Source: CAYPPG01 sp964412555 (lineage in GTDB: Bacteria; Hinthialibacterota; Hinthialibacteria; Hinthialibacterales; Hinthialibacteraceae). From it: a stretch of DNA of 25,193 bases. Position numbers and translations under genes: made by a program. Below, piece by piece: positions 15,456 through 23,470 of the stretch. The stretch is taken from positions 1 to 25,193 of the forward strand of contig CAYPPG010000086.1 of the NCBI GenBank assembly GCA_964412555.1. The letters run 5' to 3'. The notes below the pieces were generated by a model. The model ran no database searches. It worked only from the letters and a program-made list of their open reading frames with translations, and was not told the DNA's origin. Position 1 is the first letter of the stretch. Every line of letters starts with the position of its first letter.

Positions 15456-16649
15456 TTAACGAAAATAGCGTTGGGTATTTAAACAAATCCTAACCAACAG
15501 CAACATGACCGGTACTTCGATAAGAACACCGACAACAGTCGCCAATGCCGCTCCAGATGACAATCCAAAAAGCATTACAGCAGTTGCGATTGCGACTTCG
15601 AAATGATTTGAGGCTCCGATCATCGCCGTTGGTGCGGCGTCTTCATAACGGAGTTTGAGAACTTTTGAAAGCCAATATCCGATCGCAAAAATCAAAACGG
15701 TTTGGATGAAAAGAGGGATGGCGATCCATAGAATGGTTAATGGATTGTTGAGAATCACTTCGCCTTTAAACGAAAACAACAGAATGAGAGTCACAAGCAG
15801 AGCGATGATTGTAATCGGAGTGAGAACATGCAGGAATTTTTCTTTGAACCATTCTTCTCCTTTCGAGTGGATGATCCATTTCCTTGAAAAAAATCCGGCC
15901 ACCAATGGAAGAGCAACGTAAATGCAGATGGACAGTAACAACGCCTCCCAAGGGACTGGCAGTTTTCCTACGCCAAGAAGAAACCCACCCAAGACGCCAT
16001 ACAACACAAGCATGGTTAATGAGTTAATGGCAACCATGACCAAGGTGTGGCCATCATTGCCCTTCGATAAAAAACCCCACACCAACACCATTGCCGTACA
16101 TGGAGCGATTCCCAATAAAATACAACCGGCTAAGTAACTTCGCCAAAGCGGGACTTGCAGCATCTTGATTCCATCCACCAAGACAACTGTACCCGCTCCA
16201 TATTCAGATCCCACAGGCAGATCGAGACCAAACGGCATTTTAACGATATCCGTTGCATCGGCTCCTATAAAACCTTTGAACAGAACCCCCAGGAATATGG
16301 CTGCAATTGCGTACATGGTAAATGGCTTAATCGCCCAATTAATAAAGAGCGTTAGTCCAACAGGTTTAATGCTTTTCCCAGCCTTTATTACTTCTCCAAA
16401 ATCGATTTTGACCATGATGGGATACATCATAAAAAAAAGGCATACAGCGATGGGGATCGATACGACAGGTGCACCGCCAACATTTATGGAAAGACTGTCC
16501 AAGTACGTTGCTACTCCTGGAGCAACTTTACCCAGCAAAATCCCGCCGATAATACATAGAGCCACCCATAGAGTCAGGTATCGTTCAAAAATACTCAAAC
16601 CTTTTGCTTGGTTTTGAAGGGTCTTTTTTTCTGATGTTGCAGAAGTCAT
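15456..16649 (-). CDS. acr3: Arsenite efflux permease Acr3 (ACR3/BASS family)
   Basis: The 397-residue inner-membrane protein has about ten helices and the Acr3 landmarks: FERYLTLWVALCIIGGILLG at the start, the conserved fourth-helix cysteine in GIAPCTAMVLVWG that is essential for arsenite export, and ASNHFEVAIATAVMLFG in the penultimate region. It expels As(III) produced by the ArsC encoded just upstream. The start is set at ATG 16649 because AAAGGA stands seven bases before it and the ArsC stop lies 20 bases upstream. A longer in-frame extension runs into arsC and is unlikely. Confidence 0.95.
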   Translation of the reverse strand: MTSATSEKKTLQNQAKGLSIFERYLTLWVALCIIGGILLGKVAPGVATYLDSLSINVGGAPVVSIPIAVCLFFMMYPIMVKIDFGEVIKAGKSIKPVGLTLFINWAIKPFTMYAIAAIFLGVLFKGFIGADATDIVKMPFGLDLPVGSEYGAGTVVLVDGIKMLQVPLWRSYLAGCILLGIAPCTAMVLVWGFLSKGNDGHTLVMVAINSLTMLVLYGVLGGFLLGVGKLPVPWEALLLSICIYVALPLVAGFFSRKWIIHSKGEEWFKEKFLHVLTPITIIALLVTLILLFSFKGEVILNNPLTILWIAIPLFIQTVLIFAIGYWLSKVLKLRYEDAAPTAMIGASNHFEVAIATAVMLFGLSSGAALATVVGVLIEVPVMLLLVRICLNTQRYFR

Positions 16650-16668
16650 GAGAAATTCCTTTCCTAAC

Positions 16669-17106
16669 TTAGAAAATATCTGGTATTTGTTCAACATAGG
16701 TTTTGATTTCATCCCGCACACGGCGATAGCAATTTAGTTTTTCCTCTTCAATTTCAACATATTTCGCCAATTTGGGCGGATCATCAAAACCCTTGTGAAT
16801 CACTTTTGTTTTTCCAGGAAACATGGGGCAGTTCTCATCGGCATGGCCGCAAACGGTTATTACAAAGTCGAAATCCACATCCTGAAATTCCGTCACGTTC
16901 TGGGATTTTTGGCCGCTGATATCCACCCCGGCTTCCGCCATCACTTTGACGGCAATCGGGTTCAGGCCGTGCGTTTCGATACCGGCGGAAAACGCCTCGA
17001 TCCTGTCACCGAGCAAATGTTTCGCCCACCCTTCGGCCATTTGGCTGCGGCAGGAGTTGCCCGTGCACAAAAACAGTATTTTTATTCTATGTTTTGTCTC
17101 TTGCAT
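16669..17106 (-). CDS. arsC: Arsenate reductase, thioredoxin-coupled (low-molecular-weight phosphatase type)
   Basis: The 145-residue enzyme reduces As(V) to As(III). It shows the P-loop LCTGNSCRSQMAEGW with the nucleophilic Cys14 and Arg20, and the resolving cysteines Cys86 and Cys93 in VCGHADENCP. These lie at the same spacing as the Cys10/82/89 set of Staphylococcus ArsC, which marks the thioredoxin-dependent class. The ATG at 17106 follows GGAGGAATT. The gene overlaps the end of arsR by 25 bases. Several thioredoxin-like proteins encoded at 21.5-23.7 kb could act as its reductants. Confidence 0.95.
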   Translation of the reverse strand: MQETKHRIKILFLCTGNSCRSQMAEGWAKHLLGDRIEAFSAGIETHGLNPIAVKVMAEAGVDISGQKSQNVTEFQDVDFDFVITVCGHADENCPMFPGKTKVIHKGFDDPPKLAKYVEIEEEKLNCYRRVRDEIKTYVEQIPDIF

Positions 17107-17477
17107 AATTCCTCCGGATCCATTTTTAAGATTTCCTTTATTTTTCTGAAGTCGGCTTGAATTTGAGGCGATCGTTCCAAGCCAAGAAGAACTCCCTCGT
17201 TTTCCAGAGCTAGAATACCCCACTCGATAGCCCTTTTAATCTCGCTGGGGGCGTCCGATCCGGACAAGCGATAAGAAACCCACCGCCCTCGTTTTGTTGC
17301 GTGAACCAGACCGGCGTTTTTTAGAATGGACATATGCTTGGACACGGTGGAGGGAGCCAGGCCGAGAAGTTCAACGATCTGGCAGACGCACAGTTCCTGA
17401 TGATGCAATGCCAGCAGAGCTCGTACACGATTCTCGTCGCCAAGCGCCTTGAAAACATTTACAACCTGGATGAGCAT
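17082..17477 (-). CDS. arsR: Arsenic-responsive repressor ArsR
   Basis: This winged-helix repressor (131 residues from the chosen start) has the As(III)-binding site ELCVCQI in helix 3 and the recognition helix region LAPSTVSKHMSILKNAGLVHATKRGRWVSYRL. It should repress the arsR-arsC-acr3 operon until arsenite binds the Cys pair. Three starts are possible. TTG 17531 lies inside the -35 hexamer and can be excluded. ATG 17495 falls at the expected transcription start and would be leaderless. ATG 17477 has about 20 bases of leader with a weak GGCGA. I use 17477 with 17495 as the alternative. Confidence 0.9.
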   Translation of the reverse strand: MLIQVVNVFKALGDENRVRALLALHHQELCVCQIVELLGLAPSTVSKHMSILKNAGLVHATKRGRWVSYRLSGSDAPSEIKRAIEWGILALENEGVLLGLERSPQIQADFRKIKEILKMDPEELCKRQNIE

Positions 17478-17502
17478 ATTATTATATTTCGCCATATAAC
17501 GA

Positions 17503-17531
17503 ATTCTACATCCTTCTGTATGATATGTCAA
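17503..17531 (-). promoter_or_regulatory. Near-consensus sigma-70 promoter of the ars operon
   Basis: On the minus strand TTGACA (17526-17531) and TAGAAT (17503-17508) are separated by exactly 17 bases. The expected start point near 17496 lies at or just before the ATG at 17495. Confidence 0.75.
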
Positions 17532-17854
17532 GATTCTTCCTTCAAGTTTTAGTCAAAGATATTTTGAAATGCAGATCTACAAATGATTTACTTTCACTCC
17601 GTTTGGGAATGACAGGCGATACTTGGTTTCGCCACGCAACAATCGGTGTCACTTCAGTAAATAATGGTTCAGATTATAATTGCACCGAAATGCGAAAAAG
17701 CAGGTTTGGAGAAATAATAAATTATATACGATGATGATTTGATATCTCCTAACTACGAAGACTTCTGGTTTACGCTTTGCCGTACCGCACGCATTCGCCG
17801 CTATTTTCCTGTATAAAACCAAATCATCCGTTCAAAAAAATGGAACTTGGAGAA
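17532..17854. other. Intergenic region between divergent arsR and the methyltransferase gene
   Basis: About 320 bases that must hold the plus-strand promoter for the methyltransferase-prfC pair. I find no clear -35/-10 pair, no hairpin with a T-run and no convincing reading frame. An in-frame extension of the methyltransferase to a TTG at 17777 has no ribosome-binding site. Confidence 0.5.
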
Positions 17855-18547
17855 ATGAAAGTGAAAAAAATTGATTGCCGCGTTTGTATGACTGGCATCG
17901 CCGTATCGTATCAATCCGTTGGAACGAAAGTGTACTGGCGTTGTACCACATGCGCGGCCGTATTTATTGATGCGTCATGCTTGCCAGACCGTGAGTCGGA
18001 ATACAACCGGTATTTGCTTCATGAAAATGATCCCTACGATTCCGCCTATAGAAATTTTCTCTCCAAACTATCGAATCCATTGATGGAACGGCTTTCTCCC
18101 GCTCGAGAAGGCTTGGACTATGGCTGCGGCCCCGGACCCGCCTTGGCGCGAATGCTGGAAGAAGCCGGTCATCACGTTCGACTTTACGATCCGTTTTTTC
18201 AGCCGAATCCATCCGCACTACAGCGTACATATGATTTTATCGTCTGCGCCGAAGCCGTCGAACATTTTCATCGTCCCTATCATGAATTTCTTCGTTTGAA
18301 CCGCTTGATCAAGATGGATGGATGGCTGGCGATCATGACTTCATTTCTGGAAGACGACGATCGATTCGCCAATTGGCATTACCAGCACGATCCAACCCAC
18401 GTGGTGTTTTACTGCGAGAAGACGTTTCAGTTTCTTGCGGAGCAATACGGATGGCGGTGTTGGATCCCACAGAAAAATGTCGTATTGATGCAAAAAACAC
18501 TCGAATCACAACACGCCAAATGGAAGGCCGCGGAAGTTGAATCTTGA
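17855..18547 (+). CDS. SAM-dependent methyltransferase with N-terminal zinc-ribbon motif
   Basis: About 230 residues. The N-terminus holds two CxxC knuckles, CRVC and CTTC, spaced as in a small zinc ribbon. A Methyltransf_23-type catalytic domain follows, with the SAM loop LDYGCGPGPALARML, the strand-2 end VRLYDPFF, and YDFIVCAEAVEHFHRP as motif IV. A His-rich stretch (NWHYQHDPTHVVFYC) comes later. The substrate is unknown. The ribosome-binding site GGAG is only two bases from the ATG at 17855 and eight from a GTG at 17861, so the latter may be the true start; ATG 17840 is also possible. It ends 38 bases before prfC and may share its transcript. Confidence 0.85.
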   Translation: MKVKKIDCRVCMTGIAVSYQSVGTKVYWRCTTCAAVFIDASCLPDRESEYNRYLLHENDPYDSAYRNFLSKLSNPLMERLSPAREGLDYGCGPGPALARMLEEAGHHVRLYDPFFQPNPSALQRTYDFIVCAEAVEHFHRPYHEFLRLNRLIKMDGWLAIMTSFLEDDDRFANWHYQHDPTHVVFYCEKTFQFLAEQYGWRCWIPQKNVVLMQKTLESQHAKWKAAEVES

Positions 18548-18585
18548 ACGCATTTTCATTCTATTCCTTCATTGTACAGGTTACT

Positions 18586-20199
18586 ATGACCAACGCGATA
18601 CATTCATTGCCTGAGAACAAATTTCGGAAAACCGAAATCGAACGCCGCCGCACCTTTGGCATTATCAGTCATCCCGATGCGGGGAAGACGACGCTTACCG
18701 AAAAACTACTGCTTTTTGGAGGTGCGATCCATATGGCCGGAACCGTCAAGGCACGAAAGGCGGAACGCCATGCCTCGAGCGACTGGATGGCGATTGAGCA
18801 GGAGCGCGGCATCTCGGTTAACAGCTCCGTAATGAAGTTCAATTATGCCGATTACGAAATCAATTTACTGGACACTCCCGGTCACCAGGACTTTTCCGAA
18901 GATACCTACCGGGTATTGACCGCCGTCGACAGCGCGGTCATGGTGATCGACAGCGTCAAGGGAGTCGAGCCACAGACCCGGAAATTAATGGAGGTCTGCC
19001 GGATGCGCAATACGCCTATCCTGACCTTCATCAACAAACTCGACCGGGAAGGAATGCCACCACTGGATGTTCTGGCTGATATTGAAGACAGCCTACAGAT
19101 CGAATGCGCCCCCTTGTCCTGGCCAATCGGAATGGGCAAGCGGTTCAAGGGCACCTACAATCTCTATCGGAACGAATTGAACCTTTTCACTCCAGGCCGG
19201 GATCGCTTGACAGACGAACATGTAACGATCCGCGATCTCGACGATCCTCTTCTGGATCGCATGCTGGGTTGTCAGGCAGATGAATTACGCGAAGACGTGG
19301 CTTTGCTGGAAGGCGCGGCCAATCCTTTCAGCCAAGAGGATTTTTTAAAAGGGAATCAGACGCCCGTCTTCTTCGGGAGTGCGATCAATAACTTTGGCGT
19401 GCGTGAAATGCTCAATGCTTTTTTGGAAATCGCCCCCCCGCCTTTGCCTCGGAATACCACCACCCGCCTTGTCCACCCCGAAGAAGAAGAGTTTTCCGGT
19501 TTTGTATTTAAAATCCAAGCCAATATGGATTCCAACCACCGCTCGCGGCTCGCCTTTATGCGCGTTTGTTCGGGGCGTTTTTTACGTGGAATGCGCGTTC
19601 GCCATCATCGCCTGGATAAGGATCTGGTCATTTCGAATCCAATCATCTTTATGGCTCAGGATCGGGCTTTCGTAGAGGAAGCTTGGCCAGGGGATATCAT
19701 CGGCATTCAAAACCATGGAACCATCAAAATAGGGGATACGCTTTCCGAAAAGGAACCGCTGAAATATACCGGCATCCCCAATTTCGCTCCGGAGTGCTTT
19801 CGGCGGGTTCGCTTGAAGGCGGCATTGAAATCCAAACAACTTCAAAAGGGTCTGCTCCAGTTGGCGGAGGAGGGGGCGGTGCAACTGTTTCGTCCGCTCC
19901 GGGGACATGGATACATATTGGGGGCGGTGGGAGCACTCCAGTTTGATGTGGCGATTGCCCGGCTTAAAGAGGAATATGGCGTGGACGCGGACTACGAACA
20001 CGTTAAGTTCATCACGGCACGATGGGTGCGCTGCGAGGATCGAAAACAGCTTGCTTCCTTCACGAAAGAGAATCAAACCTGTCTGGCGTTGGATATGGAT
20101 GAGAACCTGACATTCCTGGCGGACGGGGAGTGGAGTCTTAATTATACAATAAAAAAGTGGCCCGGCATAGAATTTTCAAAAACCTGTGAACACAAATAA
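18586..20199 (+). CDS. prfC: Peptide chain release factor 3
   Basis: This 537-residue translational GTPase removes RF1/RF2 from the ribosome after peptide release. The G domain shows SHPDAGKTTLTEKLLLFGGAI (G1), the QERGIS switch I, DTPGHQDFSEDTYR (G3) and NKLDRE (G4). Domain II-III signatures such as FVFKIQANMD, FMRVCSGRFLRGM and IPNFAPECFRRVRLK closely follow the E. coli protein (529 residues), so this is RF3 rather than EF-G. The ATG at 18586 is preferred, with ACAGG just upstream; a TTG at 18544 overlaps the methyltransferase stop. RF3 is not universal in bacteria, so it may have been gained by transfer. Confidence 0.95.
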   Translation: MTNAIHSLPENKFRKTEIERRRTFGIISHPDAGKTTLTEKLLLFGGAIHMAGTVKARKAERHASSDWMAIEQERGISVNSSVMKFNYADYEINLLDTPGHQDFSEDTYRVLTAVDSAVMVIDSVKGVEPQTRKLMEVCRMRNTPILTFINKLDREGMPPLDVLADIEDSLQIECAPLSWPIGMGKRFKGTYNLYRNELNLFTPGRDRLTDEHVTIRDLDDPLLDRMLGCQADELREDVALLEGAANPFSQEDFLKGNQTPVFFGSAINNFGVREMLNAFLEIAPPPLPRNTTTRLVHPEEEEFSGFVFKIQANMDSNHRSRLAFMRVCSGRFLRGMRVRHHRLDKDLVISNPIIFMAQDRAFVEEAWPGDIIGIQNHGTIKIGDTLSEKEPLKYTGIPNFAPECFRRVRLKAALKSKQLQKGLLQLAEEGAVQLFRPLRGHGYILGAVGALQFDVAIARLKEEYGVDADYEHVKFITARWVRCEDRKQLASFTKENQTCLALDMDENLTFLADGEWSLNYTIKKWPGIEFSKTCEHK

Positions 20200-20279
20200 A
20201 CCACTGTGTTTGTCACTGAAGAATACCAATAAGTCAATAGCACCGCAAAAACATTCAATTTCTATTTTGTGCTTTCTGT

Positions 20280-20786
20280 TTAGGATGTGCTATTTAAATA
20301 ATTGTCTATTTCAGTGGTTATAAAATTGAAAAAATATTCAGGTACTTCGACATTGTTCCAAATTCCTTCAAGATTCTTCCACTGAGTTTGCCGGCCATTC
20401 TTCATTCTAACAAAAATCAGCGACGGAGCTGTCAATCGATACCTTTCGACAAAAGGCTGGTTGGAGGCGTCTTCCATATTGATTGCATGCCATTCAATAA
20501 TGCCTTCTTTGAGTATCTCGTAAAAATTGGTTTGTAAGGTTCGCTGAGTCAAATTTTCAATTTCCAGACACGTTGGACATCGGACCGTTCGATGGAAATA
20601 ATAGACCATCATTTGACACTCTGGTTTGACTTCCTTCTCGAAAGATACGGAATTTTCAAAGATGTCGTTCGTATCCCGGTTAAGAAAAAGCCCGTCATTT
20701 TCCGAAAAAATCCAAACGGACAAACTCGTGATCACGCCAAGAATAACAAACAAAAATATAATCTGATTCCGCTTTATCACGATCAA
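20280..20786 (-). CDS. ArsF-like membrane-anchored thioredoxin-fold protein (CPTC)
   Basis: The 168-residue protein has one N-terminal anchor (about residues 8-26), a linker, and a thioredoxin-like domain with strand MVYYFHRTVRC and redox motif CPTC (Cys70, Cys73). Later it has a cis-Pro-like LTAPSLIFVRMKNG. It resembles proteins annotated as the ArsF subunit of a nitrophenyl-compound nitroreductase, which often sit by ars genes; that functional name is not supported by anything seen here. The start is TTG 20786, or GTG 20780, which has better spacing to AGGGGA. It follows the CcdA-like gene by 25 bases and probably receives electrons from it. Confidence 0.8.
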   Translation of the reverse strand: MIVIKRNQIIFLFVILGVITSLSVWIFSENDGLFLNRDTNDIFENSVSFEKEVKPECQMMVYYFHRTVRCPTCLEIENLTQRTLQTNFYEILKEGIIEWHAINMEDASNQPFVERYRLTAPSLIFVRMKNGRQTQWKNLEGIWNNVEVPEYFFNFITTEIDNYLNSTS

Positions 20787-20811
20787 TGATCCCCTTTCGA
20801 TTCATTCAAAA

Positions 20812-21510
20812 TCAGGGGGCAGAGTATATTAAATAAAGGCCGCCCAGTATCACCAAGATTCCACAAGTCACTTTCAAAATTCTGGAGCCTTGCGATTGCT
20901 CATTCCAGTTCAGATATTGTTGAACGATTTCCGTAGACGTTCCGGCCAAAACAATCACGGAACAATGGCCTATGCCGTAGACCAGCAGAAGCAGGATGCC
21001 GTATAGGAGGCTGGTCGCGGCAAGTTTGAAGGTAAGTGCCAACATGGGGGCCATGTACGCGAAAGTGCACGGGCCCAAAGCGATCCCAAAGATCAAACCG
21101 AGCAGAAATGCGGCCAGCAATCCTTTCCGCTTGATGTTCACGCTGCCCGGACCCGAAACTGGGATGGAGATGACATCAAGCAGATACAACCCCACTCCGA
21201 AGAAGATCAGTGCGACAAAGTAATTCCCATATCGACCCACATCACCCAGCATCCGTCCTGCCGCCGCCGTGATAACGCCGATGAGTCCGATTGTGATCAA
21301 GATGCCTGTGGCAAATAACAACGAAATCACAAAGGCGCGTTTCGGGGAAATCCGTCCTTGGGTATCGATAAAACCGACAATGAGCGGGATGCTGGCCAGA
21401 TGGCAAGGGCTGAGAATAATGCTGAGAATACCCCACACAAATGCCGCGATCAAAGCGATCATCGGAGTTCCTTCTATGGCATGAGATAAGGTTGAGAACA
21501 ATTCCTGCAT
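20812..21510 (-). CDS. CcdA/DsbD-beta-like thiol electron transporter
   Basis: This 232-residue, six-helix membrane protein has the two conserved cysteines of the CcdA/DsbD transmembrane domain: ILSPCHLASIPLI in helix 1 (Cys36) and LGPCTFAYMAPML in helix 4 (Cys148). Such proteins pass reducing equivalents from cytoplasmic thioredoxin across the inner membrane to periplasmic thiol proteins. Neighbouring genes encode three anchored thioredoxin-fold proteins that are likely acceptors. It starts three bases after the stop of the SurA/thioredoxin fusion gene. A role in cytochrome c maturation is possible, but no other cytochrome maturation genes are here. Confidence 0.9.
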   Translation of the reverse strand: MQELFSTLSHAIEGTPMIALIAAFVWGILSIILSPCHLASIPLIVGFIDTQGRISPKRAFVISLLFATGILITIGLIGVITAAAGRMLGDVGRYGNYFVALIFFGVGLYLLDVISIPVSGPGSVNIKRKGLLAAFLLGLIFGIALGPCTFAYMAPMLALTFKLAATSLLYGILLLLVYGIGHCSVIVLAGTSTEIVQQYLNWNEQSQGSRILKVTCGILVILGGLYLIYSAP

Positions 21511-21513
21511 GAG

Positions 21514-22458
21514 TTACTGAACTCCTATTTCTTTCAATTTCTTCTCGATCTCCGCTTGTGAGAAAAATCCGGTGTGACGATAAACTTCATTCCCGTTTTT
21601 ATCAAAAAACACTTGAGCGGGAATTGATTGAATACCATAACGGGCAGCGAGAATTTGTTTTTCACGGACATCGATATAAAGAACGTTCAGTTTCTCTTCA
21701 TATTTCATGTTCAGATTGGCCAAAATAGGAGTCATCATATCGGGACCGCAACAACCAGGGGCTCCAAAATCCACTAGGGAGGGGATGCCGCTGGAACGGG
21801 CGTTGTCGATTGGATTATCTTTTGCTCGTTCCGCTTGTTCATGAGTCCAAGATGCGGAAACTGCTATAGGGATGCGTTTCCCCAACGTCCGAATATGGTC
21901 CTCTATAGCATTCTGACGCTTTTCCTGAAGCACATACTGTTTGAGTTGATCTTTTACTTGATCCAGTGGAGCGCCTCTCAAAAGATTCTTGTTGTTTTCA
22001 TAAAATTCCACGACTTCCTGGTCGGTGACGGAAATTGTGGAAACGAACTCATTGAAATAGTCTTGCAGCAATTGGTCCTCATCCGTTGCGCCGGAGTCTT
22101 GCGGATTGCGGGCTAGTTGTTTTTTGGCAACTTTCAAGAGCAGGTCCTTTGTGACGACCTGCTCCAGGATAAAGAATGCGTTCTTTCTTACGTTTTCCTG
22201 AAGCGATTCCGGTACTTTCGAGATTTCGGAATCCAGTGCATCCATTTTCATTTTATAATCATCCGAACGGACAAGAATTCCATCCGGAAATTCCTCCAAC
22301 ACGGCAAAACTGAGAGGGCCAGAAGCCAAATTCGGATACATCGATTCGACCGTTGAGGCCGATGTTTCTTTTGCATTGTTCTCTGTATAGCCAATCGTGA
22401 CAATGATTGATAGTATTACACTGATAATACACAAGAATGCAAGTTTACTTGTTTTCAT
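21514..22458 (-). CDS. Exported SurA-like chaperone / thioredoxin fusion with CCGP active site
   Basis: The 314-residue protein begins with a signal or anchor (residues 5-23). Residues about 60-195 look like the helical chaperone part of SurA/PpiC (ALDSEISKVPESLQENVRKN, then VTDQEVVEFYENNKNLL, then LDQVKDQLKQYVLQEKRQNAIEDHIRTLGKR) without a parvulin domain. Residues 215-314 are a thioredoxin fold with cis-Pro280 (SIPAQVFFDKNG). Where thioredoxins have WCGPC it reads GCCGPD: two adjacent cysteines (236, 237) and no second Cys at the normal place. It overlaps the CIPC thioredoxin gene upstream by 14 bases. A role in periplasmic thiol handling or metalloid binding is inferred. Confidence 0.82.
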   Translation of the reverse strand: MKTSKLAFLCIISVILSIIVTIGYTENNAKETSASTVESMYPNLASGPLSFAVLEEFPDGILVRSDDYKMKMDALDSEISKVPESLQENVRKNAFFILEQVVTKDLLLKVAKKQLARNPQDSGATDEDQLLQDYFNEFVSTISVTDQEVVEFYENNKNLLRGAPLDQVKDQLKQYVLQEKRQNAIEDHIRTLGKRIPIAVSASWTHEQAERAKDNPIDNARSSGIPSLVDFGAPGCCGPDMMTPILANLNMKYEEKLNVLYIDVREKQILAARYGIQSIPAQVFFDKNGNEVYRHTGFFSQAEIEKKLKEIGVQ

Positions 22459-22891
22459 TGTTGGTCTCCTTGAAAGTAATCCCCAATTCTTTCCATTTGT
22501 TTAAAATATCTTCTTTGGAATAGAATCCCTCATGGCGGAACAATTCCTGTCCATTTGCGTCAAAGAAAATTTGGGTAGGAATCAGTTGAATTCCGAATTG
22601 CTCGGCCATTTGTGGATTTTCCCAAACATCGTAAAAAACGACTTCAAATTGCCCTTGATATTCAACTTTGAGTTCTTCGAGAATCGGCGCCATCATCTTG
22701 CAGGGTATACATTTCCCCGCACCAAGATCGACCAGCCGGGGTAAAGAGGTTTCGCTACTTTTCGTCCCAACGGTAGTACTTGTTACCGGCTCTTGGCTCT
22801 TGGATGATTCAGAGGTACTTTTGAACGAAATAGTAGCGGCAACCGCGATGAGTAATACGATGATAATTCCAATTTTTGCTGGAGTGTTCAT
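22445..22891 (-). CDS. Membrane-anchored periplasmic thioredoxin (CIPC)
   Basis: The 148-residue protein has an N-terminal anchor (about residues 7-22), a Ser/Thr-rich linker and a thioredoxin domain. The domain has LVDLGAGKCIPCKMMAPILEEL (Cys61, Cys64), then VVFYDVWENPQMAEQFGIQLIPTQIFFDANGQELFRHEGF with the cis-Pro. It is a plausible electron acceptor of the CcdA-like protein two genes downstream. ATG 22891 is the start because AAGGTGA lies five bases before it. The domain closely resembles the thioredoxin half of the next gene, apart from its active site, suggesting duplication and divergence. Confidence 0.9.
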   Translation of the reverse strand: MNTPAKIGIIIVLLIAVAATISFKSTSESSKSQEPVTSTTVGTKSSETSLPRLVDLGAGKCIPCKMMAPILEELKVEYQGQFEVVFYDVWENPQMAEQFGIQLIPTQIFFDANGQELFRHEGFYSKEDILNKWKELGITFKETNNENK

Positions 22892-22937
22892 AAAAATCAC
22901 CTTTTATGATGCTACGGCAAAAAGTCAGAAATTGTGG

Positions 22938-22958
22938 TGCGGACATCCTGTCTGCACA
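22938..22958. repeat. Short perfect hairpin GTGCGGACA-TCC-TGTCTGCAC
   Basis: Nine base pairs (one G-T) close a three-base loop in the 173-base gap between the DGC-domain and thioredoxin genes. No T-run follows on either strand, so it is not a standard terminator. It resembles short dispersed hairpin repeats I have seen in some environmental genomes, but only one copy is in this window. Confidence 0.45.
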
Positions 22959-23064
22959 ACATAAGGTGGTTATTAGGAGCCTATCACCACAATATATACT
23001 AGGTTCATAACAAATCTATACTTTTTGCCACCGCGTCTTTTATCATTATCAATTAAATCGCCAA

Positions 23065-23448
23065 TCAAGAAATTACTTGGCCCGAGAGAAGTTTTTTTCC
23101 TTCCTCGGCCACCATCTCTATCCGATAATCCGTTACCGGTGTTTCTCCTTTTTTCAGTCCCAAATCGTCCAATCGAAGGTGAACGAAACGATCAAAACCG
23201 GCTTTTTCAAAGGTTTTTCTACCGCAATCGGTTTCACAACCGTCGATTACCAGAATTTTCGAAGCGGCCTGTGCTTTTTCGATCAGGTCATCGACACCGC
23301 CGCCAATGCCGGCCAGGCACGACATATAACCGATTTTTTCATTCCGAATCTGCCGGGCGGCACGATCCGCGATTTCTCCGGTATCCGATGCACCCGAACA
23401 GGCATAAATCATTTTTACGGAAAATCCACAACATGTTTTTTCAGCCAT
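23065..23448 (-). CDS. DGC-domain putative zinc-binding protein
   Basis: This 127-residue cytoplasmic protein has the DGC-domain pattern: a Cys pair at the start (TCCGF), then IYACSGASDTGEIADRAARQI, MSCLAGIGGGVDDLI, and the name-giving DGC in VIDGCETDCGRKTFEKAGF. The conserved cysteines suggest metal binding; no activity is established for the family as far as I know. ATG 23448 follows CGGAG by nine bases. It lies 22 bases after the small thioredoxin gene, a pairing that fits a shared transcript. Confidence 0.88.
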   Translation of the reverse strand: MAEKTCCGFSVKMIYACSGASDTGEIADRAARQIRNEKIGYMSCLAGIGGGVDDLIEKAQAASKILVIDGCETDCGRKTFEKAGFDRFVHLRLDDLGLKKGETPVTDYRIEMVAEEGKKLLSGQVIS

Positions 23449-23470
23449 GATTATAATCTCCGTTTCCTGC

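Noticed and set aside
16650..16721. N-terminal extension of Acr3
   Set aside because: It overlaps the end of arsC and lacks a ribosome-binding site; ATG 16649 has AAAGGA at good spacing.
20200..20279. Possible bidirectional terminator between convergent prfC and the ArsF-like gene
   Set aside because: I could not find a stable stem followed by a T-run on either strand.
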